Part shown: in pieces, positions 22,519-33,312 of the stretch
Layout: every line of letters starts with the position of its first letter
How positions within the stretch are numbered: position 1 is the first letter of the stretch
Assembly: GCA_001794755.1 (NCBI GenBank)
Contig: MGKT01000006.1
Coordinates: forward strand, 179,045 to 219,636
Length of the DNA stretch: 40,592 nucleotides
Source: Candidatus Yanofskybacteria bacterium RIFCSPLOWO2_02_FULL_44_18
Lineage (GTDB): Bacteria > Patescibacteriota > Minisyncoccia > 2-02-FULL-40-12 > GWA2-44-9
Direction: 5' to 3'
The notes under the pieces: model-generated
The model's database searches: none
What the model was told of the DNA's origin: nothing
What the model saw: only the letters and a program-made list of their open reading frames with translations
Position numbers and translations under genes: made by a program

Positions 22519-22797
22519 ATGATTGAGACATTAAAAACTTGGGGTGTAGACATATCGACAGCCGAACACTCAAAAAACTATACTTGTCGTGACTGCGGGA
22601 AATTCTCTAATCACATAATGGATCCTGACGGCAAATATGTGGTTGGTTTTGTAGGCATAGGTCTAGATATCGATGACGGTTCTTTATTTATTATCATTAA
22701 TCAATGCCCTAAATGTTTTTCCAAATTCTGGTTTCACGTCGGCTATGATACTGCGTTACACATAAAAGACACCTGTCCCAATTGGCCAACAACATGA
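22519..22797 (+). CDS. Small zinc-ribbon protein of unknown function
   Basis: A 92-aa protein with two CxxC pairs, CRDC near residue 24 and CPKC near residue 64, separated by about 35 residues. This is typical of a zinc ribbon. The region between them is beta-strand-like (YVVGFVGIGLDIDDGSLFIIIN), and the end is Trp/Phe-rich (KFWFHVGYDTALHI). A strong promoter and GGAGGG 4-5 nt before the ATG mark it as genuine. It is followed directly by a hairpin whose stem begins in its stop codon, then by miaA. No specific function is recognised; protein or nucleic-acid binding is a reasonable guess. Confidence 0.8.
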   Translation: MIETLKTWGVDISTAEHSKNYTCRDCGKFSNHIMDPDGKYVVGFVGIGLDIDDGSLFIIINQCPKCFSKFWFHVGYDTALHIKDTCPNWPTT

Positions 22798-22816
22798 GGC
22801 ATAAGCCTCTTTTTTT
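22796..22816 (+). terminator. Hairpin plus T7 tract abutting the miaA start codon
   Basis: Stem GAGGC (22796-22800), loop ATAA, GCCTC (22805-22809), then seven T residues ending at 22816. The miaA ATG is 22817. It overlaps the upstream stop codon, so it is an intrinsic terminator or attenuator sitting exactly between the two genes. Confidence 0.8.
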
Positions 22817-23704
22817 ATGAAACAAAAAATAATCGTAATTGTCGGACCGACAGCGAGCGGAAAATCTGATCTGTCTATAAGATTAGCAAAACGGCTTGAG
22901 GGAGAAATTATCTCCGCGGACTCACGGCAGGTTTATCGCGGCATGGATATTGGGACGGGCAAAGTTACAAAAAAAGAACAAAAAACGGTTTCCCATCATT
23001 TAATTGACGTCGCCAATCCCAATAAACAATTCACGGTTAATGATTTCAAGAAACTCGCTGAAAAAGAAATCAACGATATCTCGAAGCGCGGGAGGCTGCC
23101 GATTGTAGTCGGGGGCACCGGACTATATATTGACGCGTTAGTTTATGACCTAAATTTTCCCGATGTGCCGCCTAACAAAAAATTACGAGCTCAATTGGAA
23201 AAAATGTCAGTCGAAGAACTTTTTGCCAGATTGAGAAAACTTGATGCCAAAAGAGCCCAAACCATAGAATCGAAAAACAAGCGCCGATTGATTAGGGCAT
23301 TGGAAATATTGGCTGCCGTTGAGAAAGTTCCACTTTTGGACACAAAATATCATCAACAAAAGCCTAAGTACAATGTTCTATGGTTAGGTTTAAATCCTGT
23401 AAATTTAAAACAAATAATTAAAAAGCGGCTCAAAGAAAGATTAAGAAAAGGAATGATAAAAGAGGTTGAAAAATTGCATACCAAGGGCTTAACTTGGAAA
23501 CGATTAGAAGAATTGGGATTAGAATACCGCTGGGTTAGCAGATATCTTCAAAAGAGAATTGACCGGAAGGAAATGGAAGAGATGTTGTTACGGGAGATAA
23601 TAAACTACGCCAAACGTCAGATGACCTGGTTCAAGAGAAATAAAAAAATAACCTGGATCAAAAACCCAGGTTTAGCTATTAGATTTTTATTCAGAAATCT
23701 TTAA
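22817..23704 (+). CDS. miaA: tRNA dimethylallyltransferase MiaA
   Basis: Adds a dimethylallyl group to A37 of tRNAs reading U-starting codons; the tRNA-Leu(CAA) here has A37 and could be a substrate. The P-loop is VGPTASGKSDLS near the N-terminus, followed by ISADSRQVYRGMDIGTGK, HHLIDVANPN, the VVGGTGLYIDAL motif, and ESKNKRRLIRALEI. The C-terminal region ends with YAKRQMTWFKRN. At 295 aa it is normal length. No Shine-Dalgarno site exists because a terminator T-tract ends right before the ATG, so expression probably depends on read-through or on an mRNA end near the start. Confidence 0.95.
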   Translation: MKQKIIVIVGPTASGKSDLSIRLAKRLEGEIISADSRQVYRGMDIGTGKVTKKEQKTVSHHLIDVANPNKQFTVNDFKKLAEKEINDISKRGRLPIVVGGTGLYIDALVYDLNFPDVPPNKKLRAQLEKMSVEELFARLRKLDAKRAQTIESKNKRRLIRALEILAAVEKVPLLDTKYHQQKPKYNVLWLGLNPVNLKQIIKKRLKERLRKGMIKEVEKLHTKGLTWKRLEELGLEYRWVSRYLQKRIDRKEMEEMLLREIINYAKRQMTWFKRNKKITWIKNPGLAIRFLFRNL

Positions 23705-23983
23705 TTTTTTAACGGCAAGGGAGCATTGTTGCTGGAATTTCTTATAATTCTCAGTCGTGCCAGATATTTCAACTGAATGTGAATTTATCCATCGAGAAAG
23801 AATAAATCTGACAACTTCAGATCGGTTACCTCCGTAAGGACCAACTAACGCGCCGACTTCCCAATCAAGAAATTCATCTAAATAAATAGTCCTTTTCACT
23901 TTTAGTTCCTCCCGAGATTTACTTCTTTTTGAAATTGGGGAAACATGAGCTGGCATTGTTGTCTCCACAAAGATCTGACCCAT
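23687..23983 (-). CDS. Ribbon-helix-helix-like small protein
   Basis: A 98-aa protein whose middle part (KRTIYLDEFLDWEVGALVG, then NRSEVVRFILSRWI) follows a ribbon-helix-helix pattern: a short strand, a helix, a Gly-rich turn, and the SEVVR helix typical of CopG/Arc-type regulators. Flanking segments are polar. AGGTGG lies 4 nt before the ATG at 23983, which supports the start. The 3' end overlaps convergent miaA by 18 nt. It could be a DNA-binding regulator or an orphan antitoxin; no toxin partner is adjacent. Confidence 0.65.
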   Translation of the reverse strand: MGQIFVETTMPAHVSPISKRSKSREELKVKRTIYLDEFLDWEVGALVGPYGGNRSEVVRFILSRWINSHSVEISGTTENYKKFQQQCSLAVKKLKISE

Positions 23984-24024
23984 ACTACCACCTGTAAAAA
24001 TAATTTCAAGAAGAAAATTGTTTT

Positions 24025-24222
24025 CTATGCGGCTTCACTCTTCTTATCATCCCGCTCTTCCTTATGATCAGCTTTTTTTTGAAGACGTTCCATAAATTCT
24101 TTCTCCCTCGCAAGGTTGATGGCTTGCTCTTCAATTCCTCTGACCCGGCTGGTCATCTCTTTGGACAATTGTTCACGCTGCCTGTTGAATCTAATCAAGC
24201 TCGCAAAAAATTTTTTGAACAT
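24025..24222 (-). CDS. Small coiled-coil protein downstream of gatB
   Basis: A 65-aa highly charged protein (Arg/Lys/Glu/Gln-rich) beginning MFKKFFASLIRF and continuing as one long predicted amphipathic or coiled-coil helix, with a KEERDDKKSE tail. It starts 1 nt after the gatB stop codon, which supports co-translation with gatB. I recognise no family. The N-terminal hydrophobic/basic helix could touch the membrane. Function unknown. Confidence 0.6.
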   Translation of the reverse strand: MFKKFFASLIRFNRQREQLSKEMTSRVRGIEEQAINLAREKEFMERLQKKADHKEERDDKKSEAA

Positions 24223-24223
24223 G

Positions 24224-25690
24224 TTATTTTATTATACTCTTAATTAATTCCTCCAAAATTTGCGGATTGGCTCGACCCCTACTCTCGCGCATGGCCATTC
24301 CGACTAAAAATTTAAGGGACGCTGTTTTGCCGGATTTAAAATCAACGACGGCTTTGGGATTATCGGCAATCACTTTTTCGACAACGGATTCTAGTTCCAC
24401 CGTATCTGATATTTGCGCTAAATCTTTATCCTTGATGATGTTTTCCGGAGATTTGCCCGTTTCGAACATTTCTTTAAGGACGGTTTGGGCGGCGCTGGAT
24501 GATATTTCTTTGTGAAACACTCTGACTACAAGATCGGCGAACATTTCCGGTGTAATTTTCGTGTCTTTGGGACCGGCAAAAACAGCCGCGGCCATCCGGC
24601 TTAATTCCGTTATCAGATAATTGGATGCCAATTTAAAAAGCTTGGGCTGCTCCCCGATTGGCGGCATTTTTAAATGCTTTAATTTATCAAAGGTTAAAAT
24701 CTCCGAGGCCACATCTTCGAAATAATTCCCAAGTTCTTTGTCGGTAGTAAAAATTTCGACATCGGACACGGGCAAAGTATACTGGTTGGAAAACCGCCGC
24801 CTTCGCTGATCCGGCAGCTCCGGAATTCGAGATTTAATAGCTTCCACCTCATCACTATCATAATGGAGCGGCGGTAAATCTGGCTCGGGGAAATACCTGT
24901 AATCCTGGGCTTCTTCTTTTGATCTTTGGCTGATAGTAATCCCTTTAGTGTCATCCCAGCCCCTCGTTTCCTGTTTGATTTCTTCGCCTTTTTCCAACAG
25001 CTCCGTCTGGCGGGTAACCTCATAGTCTACGGAATTGGCGGCGGCTTTAATTGAATTTAAATTTTTTATTTCTACTTTCGTCCCCCATTCCCCGTTTGGT
25101 TTAGTCAGTGATATGTTCACCTCAATGCGCATTTGGCCTTTTTCCATATCAGCGTCAGAAACACCTAAATATCTCATAATTAACTGCAACTCCTCGGCGA
25201 ATTGCCTGACTTCTGCCCCGTTCTCAAAATCCGGCTCGGTAACAAGTTCCATCAGTGGCACTCCGGCCCGATTGTAATCAACGAGAGAATAGTCGGCGCC
25301 GGCAGGATGATAAAGCCGTCCGGCGTCTTCTTCAAGATGAATTCGCGTTATTCTTATTTTCTTATTCTCAATATCAAGATGCCCATTTTCGCAAAGCGGT
25401 TTCTGGTATTGGGAAATCTGGTAGCCCTTGGGCAGATCCGGGTAGAAATAATGTTTTCTCTCAAAAAATGTGTCTTCCGCAATATGGCAATTTAAAGCCA
25501 GGCCGGTCATGATGACTTTATTGACAGCTTCTTTGTTTATAACCGGAAGAGTTCCCGGATGGCCCAGGCAAATCGGGCATATGTTGATATTCGAATGTTT
25601 TTCATCGGGGTCATTCAACGAATCACAAAACATTTTAGTTTTCGTTTTCAGCTCAACGTGGATTTCGAGGCCAATTACCGCTTTTCTCAT
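24224..25690 (-). CDS. gatB: Asp-tRNA(Asn)/Glu-tRNA(Gln) amidotransferase subunit B
   Basis: Kinase/tRNA-binding subunit of GatCAB, which converts mischarged Glu-tRNA(Gln) or Asp-tRNA(Asn). The N-terminus AVIGLEIHVELKTKTKMFC is diagnostic. Further motifs are CPICLGHPGTLP, RKHYFYPDLPKGYQISQY and DYNRAGVPLMELVTEPDF, with a C-terminal YqeY-like helical domain ending SRGRANPQILEELI. Length 488 aa is complete. Neither gatA nor gatC is in the window. On the minus strand, an extended -10 TG-G-TAATAT (hexamer 25708-25713) ends 17 nt before the start, with a second TG-A-TAACTT closer in. No Shine-Dalgarno sequence is visible. Confidence 0.96.
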   Translation of the reverse strand: MRKAVIGLEIHVELKTKTKMFCDSLNDPDEKHSNINICPICLGHPGTLPVINKEAVNKVIMTGLALNCHIAEDTFFERKHYFYPDLPKGYQISQYQKPLCENGHLDIENKKIRITRIHLEEDAGRLYHPAGADYSLVDYNRAGVPLMELVTEPDFENGAEVRQFAEELQLIMRYLGVSDADMEKGQMRIEVNISLTKPNGEWGTKVEIKNLNSIKAAANSVDYEVTRQTELLEKGEEIKQETRGWDDTKGITISQRSKEEAQDYRYFPEPDLPPLHYDSDEVEAIKSRIPELPDQRRRRFSNQYTLPVSDVEIFTTDKELGNYFEDVASEILTFDKLKHLKMPPIGEQPKLFKLASNYLITELSRMAAAVFAGPKDTKITPEMFADLVVRVFHKEISSSAAQTVLKEMFETGKSPENIIKDKDLAQISDTVELESVVEKVIADNPKAVVDFKSGKTASLKFLVGMAMRESRGRANPQILEELIKSIIK

Positions 25691-25707
25691 AGGTCTAAGT
25701 TATCAAA

Positions 25708-25716
25708 ATATTACCA
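25708..25716 (-). promoter_or_regulatory. Extended -10 of gatB
   Basis: Minus strand TG-G-TAATAT. A second possible element, TG-A-TAACTT, ends 6 nt before the ATG. Both predict a very short or absent leader. Confidence 0.5.
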
Positions 25717-25740
25717 ATAAAAAAAGCCCTATTGGGCTTA
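25716..25740 (-). terminator. Terminator after thyX
   Basis: Minus strand stem AAGCCC / GGGCTT (25734-25739 and 25724-25729) with an AATA loop, followed by a T-run. The stem begins at the thyX stop codon. Confidence 0.8.
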
Positions 25741-26652
25741 AAGGACAAAATTCAACTTCTGTAATTTTGCAATAAATTCCGCCTGTTCCCGTTTATTAGC
25801 TATGCCTGCACTGACAACACGATCGGCTTTAATACGAGACATCGGCCATTGATTGGCATTAAGCACATCCAATTCCAATCTTGAAAAACTTATTGCGTGG
25901 AGTTGGTAATCTTCGAACGCTCCGAACGATAGTGGAAATGCGTCTTTTATAATACGCGCCATGGCTTCGCCGTAAACTCTGATTTCATACTGGGCATGAG
26001 AATCCAGGCGTAAGCGCAAGAAATGCATTAGATTGTGGAGATCGATTTTCCAATACCACTGCGTGTAGTTCGCGACCGGCAAACCTAATCTGGCAATCTC
26101 TTTTGCCACCCCAACATCAAGAAACCATTTATAATCTTCATACTGGCGCCGATAGCCCTCTGCAAAGCGAGTCCTGACTTCTTGTCTTATGTCGAGAGGC
26201 AATTCATCGCCGCGTCCCTGTTTATTGTCTTTGGCTTGAGCCTTGATATCGTCAAGCGCGGGCAAATAGAATTCATCGAGCATTTCCGAGTAACGCCCGG
26301 AATACTCATTGATATTGGCGGTGCGATGGCGAACCCATTGCCGCGCCACCACTATGGGCATCTTGCAGTGAAACTTAACCTCAACCATTTCTGACGGCGA
26401 GGTATGGACATGTCGGCGCAGATAACGAATCAGCCCCTCGGCCGTATTTACAGATTTTGTACCTTGACCATAGGATACGCGCGCGGCATCAACTACAGAC
26501 AGGTCCGTACCCGTATAATCAACCAAATACACAAATCCGTGATCCAAGCATTGTATCGGCCGATACAGCCACTTCTCCGCGCCTTCACTGATTGGTCTCA
26601 GTGTAACGCCCGGATTTTCAAATATCCTGTCCGGAAGTTGCTCTTCAATCAT
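25738..26652 (-). CDS. thyX: Flavin-dependent thymidylate synthase ThyX
   Basis: Makes dTMP from dUMP using FAD and methylene-tetrahydrofolate. The ThyX signature RHRTANINEYSGRYS (RHR-x7-S) is present, with surrounding FHCKMPIVVARQWV and C-terminal HNLMHFLRLRLDSHAQYEIR. Two ATGs precede the frame. The Shine-Dalgarno AAGGAG touches the first (26658) but is 6 nt from the second (26652), so 26652 is chosen, giving 304 aa. The gene has its own promoter (TTGTTT, 17 nt, TAGTCT) and terminator, though it sits next to tmk and a deoxynucleotide hydrolase gene. No thyA is in the window. Confidence 0.95.
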   Translation of the reverse strand: MIEEQLPDRIFENPGVTLRPISEGAEKWLYRPIQCLDHGFVYLVDYTGTDLSVVDAARVSYGQGTKSVNTAEGLIRYLRRHVHTSPSEMVEVKFHCKMPIVVARQWVRHRTANINEYSGRYSEMLDEFYLPALDDIKAQAKDNKQGRGDELPLDIRQEVRTRFAEGYRRQYEDYKWFLDVGVAKEIARLGLPVANYTQWYWKIDLHNLMHFLRLRLDSHAQYEIRVYGEAMARIIKDAFPLSFGAFEDYQLHAISFSRLELDVLNANQWPMSRIKADRVVSAGIANKREQAEFIAKLQKLNFVL

Positions 26653-26680
26653 TGCCATCTCCTTTTAAAAAACTTTGCTG

Positions 26681-26709
26681 AGACTAACACAAACAGGACT
26701 ACAAAACAA
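26681..26709 (-). promoter_or_regulatory. Promoter of thyX
   Basis: Minus strand TTGTTT (26704-26709), 17-nt spacer, extended -10 TG-T-TAGTCT (hexamer 26681-26686). It lies right behind the tmk terminator. Confidence 0.6.
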
Positions 26710-26710
26710 G

Positions 26711-26737
26711 AAAATTAAAAGAGGCCGATTAGGCCTC
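26711..26737 (-). terminator. Terminator after tmk
   Basis: Minus strand hairpin GAGGCC / GGCCTC (26732-26737 with 26721-26726) around TAATC, followed by TTTTAATTTT. The loop contains the tmk stop codon. Confidence 0.75.
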
Positions 26738-27433
26738 GGGCGGCGTGGTGAGTTGGCCGCGGCGGTTCAAAATTTTGACCGCTATTTTAAGAACGTCATC
26801 AAGAGTTATATCTATTTCCCGTTCAGCATTAATTAAATGGCAATTTGGAAAATCATTTCTTATCGACGACTCGTCTTCAGGTGGATTGGCCACTAATTTA
26901 TACAATTCTCTCGCTGTTTTCAGCTTATCTTCGCTCTCGTGGCCGTCAAGCGTTCGCCCCTTGCGTTTCAGACGGTCAATAGCAACTTCAACGCTCACAT
27001 CAAGAACAAAAATCGCATCCGGCCATATAAAGTGAACTCCCAGAATCCCATTGTTCACATTCAACAGTTCATAAACCTCTTGAATGTTTTTGGCTCCGTA
27101 AATCATTGACAACCGCGATCGATCTGATACTACGGCGCCATTTTTCTTTGATATAACCGGAATGACATTATCCCGAATATTAATAAGACTGTCGCAAGCG
27201 TACCAACCCTGGAAGAGTGCGGGATTAGTAACGTGCAACCCGTTTGGTCTTGATAAGTCTTCGTAGATTCGTCTACCGAAGAGACCGTTTTTGTCCGGTT
27301 CTTTTGTCCGGCGAACAGAAAGATGCTTTATTCCTCCAAGCCAAGCCAGAAACATGTCAACCAGCGTCGTTTTTCCACAGCCGTCAATGCCTTCAAAAGC
27401 GAAGTACGTGCCGGGATAAGGATTTATTATCAT
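26729..27433 (-). CDS. tmk: Thymidylate kinase-like dNMP kinase
   Basis: P-loop kinase of the thymidylate kinase family, phosphorylating dTMP to dTDP. The P-loop is FEGIDGCGKTT (residues 13-23), the DR-x motif is SDRSRLS, and a lid-like region LKRKGRTLDGHESEDK follows. At 234 aa it is slightly longer than typical Tmk (about 210), with divergent sequence around the dTMP site. The start overlaps the upstream DNPH1-like gene (ATGA). Sitting between that gene and thyX, it belongs to a dTMP-centred nucleotide cluster. Another deoxynucleoside monophosphate kinase specificity remains possible. Confidence 0.85.
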   Translation of the reverse strand: MIINPYPGTYFAFEGIDGCGKTTLVDMFLAWLGGIKHLSVRRTKEPDKNGLFGRRIYEDLSRPNGLHVTNPALFQGWYACDSLINIRDNVIPVISKKNGAVVSDRSRLSMIYGAKNIQEVYELLNVNNGILGVHFIWPDAIFVLDVSVEVAIDRLKRKGRTLDGHESEDKLKTARELYKLVANPPEDESSIRNDFPNCHLINAEREIDITLDDVLKIAVKILNRRGQLTTPPEA

Positions 27434-27942
27434 GATTCTAGCTCCTCAATGATTCCAATAGCCAGTTTAAGTGCATCCTCTTTTAAGTCGACAAAATGAT
27501 GACTGATAAAATCCCATTCACCGGGATGGATGGCATGTAGAATGTGAGACCTTTTTCCATTATTGTTTAAGAAAAACATGGCGATTCGTCTAGCAAATGA
27601 TGATGTCGTACGCAGCAAGCCATGAATCTGTAAATCGTGGAGGAGACGCGCGTGCTCAAATTCCATACAAGCGCCGGCACTGCCTTCAATAAACCAGCCG
27701 AGGATGACTTCTGACTGATCAAGCCAATAATAATCTTTGTCACGCACAAGATAGGCGTATTCCGGTCTGTCGATAAGATTCAGGGCGATATTGGCATTGC
27801 GGCAAAAAGCAAACGCATAATCCGTTTCTGCGACATGACTATTGGTCACAACATGGCCACGAGACTCAAGCTCTGTTACCAACCTGCACAGAAACGCATT
27901 GTCATGTCCGTTTGTCAGCGAACACATGATGTATATTTTCAT
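27430..27942 (-). CDS. 2'-deoxynucleoside 5'-phosphate N-hydrolase-like (DNPH1/RCL family)
   Basis: Member of the nucleoside 2-deoxyribosyltransferase superfamily, most like DNPH1/RCL, which splits dNMPs into base and deoxyribose 5-phosphate. The 170-aa protein starts MKIYIMCSL with a Rossmann-like opening, then ELESRGHVV. The diagnostic block is RDKDYYWLDQSEVILGW, ending GSAGACMEFEHA with the Ser/Gly/Glu catalytic segment. GAGAGG lies 6 nt before the ATG, and the promoter is TTGCCT, 16 nt, TAGAAT. Coupled to tmk and near thyX, it may clear aberrant or excess dNMPs. Substrate preference is inferred. Confidence 0.72.
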   Translation of the reverse strand: MKIYIMCSLTNGHDNAFLCRLVTELESRGHVVTNSHVAETDYAFAFCRNANIALNLIDRPEYAYLVRDKDYYWLDQSEVILGWFIEGSAGACMEFEHARLLHDLQIHGLLRTTSSFARRIAMFFLNNNGKRSHILHAIHPGEWDFISHHFVDLKEDALKLAIGIIEELES

Positions 27943-27967
27943 ATTTCCCTCTCAAAGAACTTGTGCG

Positions 27968-27995
27968 ATTCTATCAGAATTTAAAAAGGAGGCAA
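27968..27995 (-). promoter_or_regulatory. Promoter of the DNPH1-like/tmk unit
   Basis: Minus strand TTGCCT (27990-27995), 16-nt spacer, extended -10 TG-A-TAGAAT (hexamer 27968-27973). The -35 lies inside one arm of the hairpin at 27983-28013. Confidence 0.65.
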
Positions 27996-28013
27996 GTTAA
28001 TTGCCTCCTTTTT
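27983..28013. terminator. Strong symmetric terminator hairpin
   Basis: Perfect 13-bp inverted repeat AAAAAGGAGGCAA / TTGCCTCCTTTTT around GTTAA. It can work on both strands. Leftward it would stop transcripts leaving rplK that run antisense to the small membrane gene; no plus-strand gene ends here. Confidence 0.8.
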
Positions 28014-28030
28014 ATTACTCCGGTTTCACT

Positions 28031-28120
28031 TCACCTCAATTCGCCTATATTGTGCCGTTATTTCAATACTTGACAAATTGGCACAATATAATATAGTCAG
28101 GAATAGATTCAGTGAGGTGA
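28031..28120. promoter_or_regulatory. Promoter with nested inverted repeats (operator-like)
   Basis: Promoter: TTGACA (28070-28075), 16-nt spacer, TATAGT (28092-28097). An 11-bp perfect inverted repeat, TATATTGTGCC (28046-28056) and GGCACAATATA (28080-28090), places its right half between -35 and -10. An outer 8-bp pair, TCACCTCA (28031-28038) and TGAGGTGA (28113-28120), includes the Shine-Dalgarno sequence. The layout suggests a repressor operator. Confidence 0.6.
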
Positions 28121-28124
28121 GAAT

Positions 28125-28313
28125 ATGGAAATCTGGAAACAGATTGCGGCAGTAACATTTTTTACAGGATTTGCTCCAGCTATCGGATTGCTCTTTATAA
28201 CTACTTCTATTTATCCTGCTTTTATCCGCAAAAATTCTCTTTCTAGAAAAGCCCGAACTGTTCTTGCCTTCATTGGACTTTTCCTACTTTCTCCCCTCAC
28301 TATTCTGCTCTGA
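28125..28313 (+). CDS. Small two-span membrane protein, unknown function
   Basis: A 62-aa hydrophobic protein. One predicted membrane span lies at about residues 6-29, a basic loop (RKNSLSRKAR) follows, and a second span ends at the C-terminus. GAGGTGAG lies 5 nt before the ATG and a consensus -35 is present, so it is almost surely expressed. It is alone on the plus strand between rplK and the DNPH1-like gene, under an operator-like inverted repeat. Size and context resemble small stress or toxin-like membrane peptides, but nothing in the sequence proves this. Confidence 0.7.
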   Translation: MEIWKQIAAVTFFTGFAPAIGLLFITTSIYPAFIRKNSLSRKARTVLAFIGLFLLSPLTILL

Positions 28314-28324
28314 TTTATTCAGGG

Positions 28325-28747
28325 CTATTTTATTTCTATCCCCATACTTCGCGCGGTGCCTTCGATGATTTTCGTGGCCGCGTCGATATCGTTGGCATTG
28401 AGATCGCCAATCTTCTTTTCGGCAATTTCTTTAATTTGAGTTTTGGTAACCGAGCCAACTTTATTTTTATTGGGTACGCCAGAGCCCTTTTCAATCCCTG
28501 CCGCCACACGCAAAAGATACGCCGCCGGCGGAGTTTTTAGCTTAAAGTCGAATGTCCGGTCTTCATAGATCGTAATTTCAACTGGAGTCACCTCGCCCTG
28601 CTTTTCTTTCGTAGCTTCATTGAACTGCAACACGAACTGCTGCAAATTTATGCCATGAGGCCCCAAAGCCGTGCCCACAGGAGGCGCCGGAGTTGCTCTT
28701 CCTCCCTCGACTTGCAATTTTACGATTGTCTTTATTTTCTTTGCCAT
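28325..28747 (-). CDS. rplK: 50S ribosomal protein L11
   Basis: Component of the GTPase-associated centre. The N-terminal domain has [20 protein letters not shown], and the C-terminal rRNA-binding domain has [19 protein letters not shown] and [13 protein letters not shown]. Length 140 aa is typical. It follows nusG after 3 nt. The usual next gene rplA (L1) is not present; a small plus-strand gene follows instead. This fits the reported loss of L1 in some Parcubacteria, although L1 could lie elsewhere in the genome. Confidence 0.97.
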   Translation of the reverse strand: MAKKIKTIVKLQVEGGRATPAPPVGTALGPHGINLQQFVLQFNEATKEKQGEVTPVEITIYEDRTFDFKLKTPPAAYLLRVAAGIEKGSGVPNKNKVGSVTKTQIKEIAEKKIGDLNANDIDAATKIIEGTARSMGIEIK

Positions 28748-28750
28748 ATG

Positions 28751-29296
28751 TTAAATCTTTTTAATCTGCAAGAAATCCAGTTCAACCGGAGTTTCTCGTC
28801 CGAATATCGTCACCAAGACTTTTACCCTGCCTTTTTCCATGTCAATTTCTGAAATCTTGCCGTCAAAGTCTTTGAACGGGCCGTCGGTAATTTTTACCCT
28901 ATCGCCGACAGCGACGTCAATCTTGTATTTAGGTTCCTCCACACCCATGGCTTTCATGAGATTGTCGACTTCCTCCTTTGAAAGAGGCGTCGGAACGGTG
29001 CCGGCGCCGATGAAACCGGTAACATTGGGAGTGTTTCTGACAACATACCACGAGCTGTCATCCACGACCATCTCAACCAAGACGTAGCCGTGATACAATT
29101 TTTCCTCAACGATTTCTCTTTTTCCGCCCTTAATCTTAATTTTTTTCTCCTTGGGAACCAAAACATCGAATATCTTGTTCTCAAAGCCTAAAGATTCCAC
29201 GCGCTGCTTTAAATTGCGAGCCACGCTGTCTTCATATCCGGAGTATGTGTGGATAGCATACCATTGGCGCTCGCCTGTTGTAACTTGCTTGGGCAT
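28751..29296 (-). CDS. nusG: Transcription elongation/antitermination factor NusG
   Basis: Binds RNA polymerase and couples it to ribosome or Rho. The N-terminal NGN domain begins RQWYAIHTYSGYEDSVARNLKQR and has YHGYVLVEM. The C-terminal KOW domain has GDRVKITDGPFKDFDGKISEI. At 181 aa it matches E. coli NusG. Its ATG follows the secE stop immediately (TAAATG), and rplK follows after 3 nt, giving the conserved secE-nusG-rplK order. Confidence 0.97.
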   Translation of the reverse strand: MPKQVTTGERQWYAIHTYSGYEDSVARNLKQRVESLGFENKIFDVLVPKEKKIKIKGGKREIVEEKLYHGYVLVEMVVDDSSWYVVRNTPNVTGFIGAGTVPTPLSKEEVDNLMKAMGVEEPKYKIDVAVGDRVKITDGPFKDFDGKISEIDMEKGRVKVLVTIFGRETPVELDFLQIKKI

Positions 29297-29482
29297 TTAT
29301 CTGGAAATTAAATTATTGATTATAGATTGAAAACCGAGGTCTAAAGCGCCCAGAAAAACAGCCAAAAAGAGGCTCAAACCGATTACAACCAGCGTGTAAG
29401 TGGTGGTCTGCTTCCGAGACGGCCAGCTGACTTTTCCCAATTCTATTTTCACTTCTTTTAGGAAATCTATAAATTTTGCCAT
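29297..29482 (-). CDS. secE: Preprotein translocase subunit SecE
   Basis: Essential small subunit of SecYEG. The 61-aa protein has the amphipathic helix FIDFLKEVKIELGKVSWPSRKQ with the KVSWPSR signature and one C-terminal membrane span. The frame is open upstream to 29557, but MAKFIDFLKE at 29482 is preferred: homologues begin there, and TAAAAT (29490-29495) ends 7 nt before it, suggesting a leaderless mRNA. Upstream codons would translate through a GC hairpin. Confidence 0.93.
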   Translation of the reverse strand: MAKFIDFLKEVKIELGKVSWPSRKQTTTYTLVVIGLSLFLAVFLGALDLGFQSIINNLISR

Positions 29483-29489
29483 CTTTTCT

Positions 29490-29513
29490 ATTTTAAAACC
29501 CCTGTCGGGGCCT
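29490..29513 (-). promoter_or_regulatory. gyrB-secE junction: short hairpin and secE -10
   Basis: Minus strand hairpin CCCC-GACA-GGGG (29510-29499) followed by TTTT, with the secE -10 TAAAAT (29490-29495) starting in that T-run. A second extended -10, TG-G-TAATAT, lies near 29530. Terminator and promoter functions overlap here. Confidence 0.45.
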
Positions 29514-29574
29514 TTTGATAACATTTTAATATTACCACTGGCCCGAACTCTTGTCAAAACAAGGCCGAGTAAGT

Positions 29575-33260
<3,686 letters not shown>

Positions 33261-33274
33261 TGGATTTTGTGTAT

Positions 33275-33303
33275 AAAAAATCGGCCTAAATGGCCGATTT
33301 TTT
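33275..33303. terminator. Terminator after pheS
   Basis: A 12-bp perfect stem AAAAAATCGGCC / GGCCGATTTTTT with a 5-nt loop lies between the pheS stop and the gyrB promoter. Confidence 0.85.
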
Positions 33304-33312
33304 ATAAGTTTT

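Noticed and set aside
26653-26658. First ATG of thyX
   Set aside because: The Shine-Dalgarno AAGGAG touches it with no spacing; the second ATG is 6 nt away.
29483-29557. N-terminal extension of SecE
   Set aside because: It would run through a GC hairpin and the -10 element; SecE normally begins close to KFIDFLKEVK.
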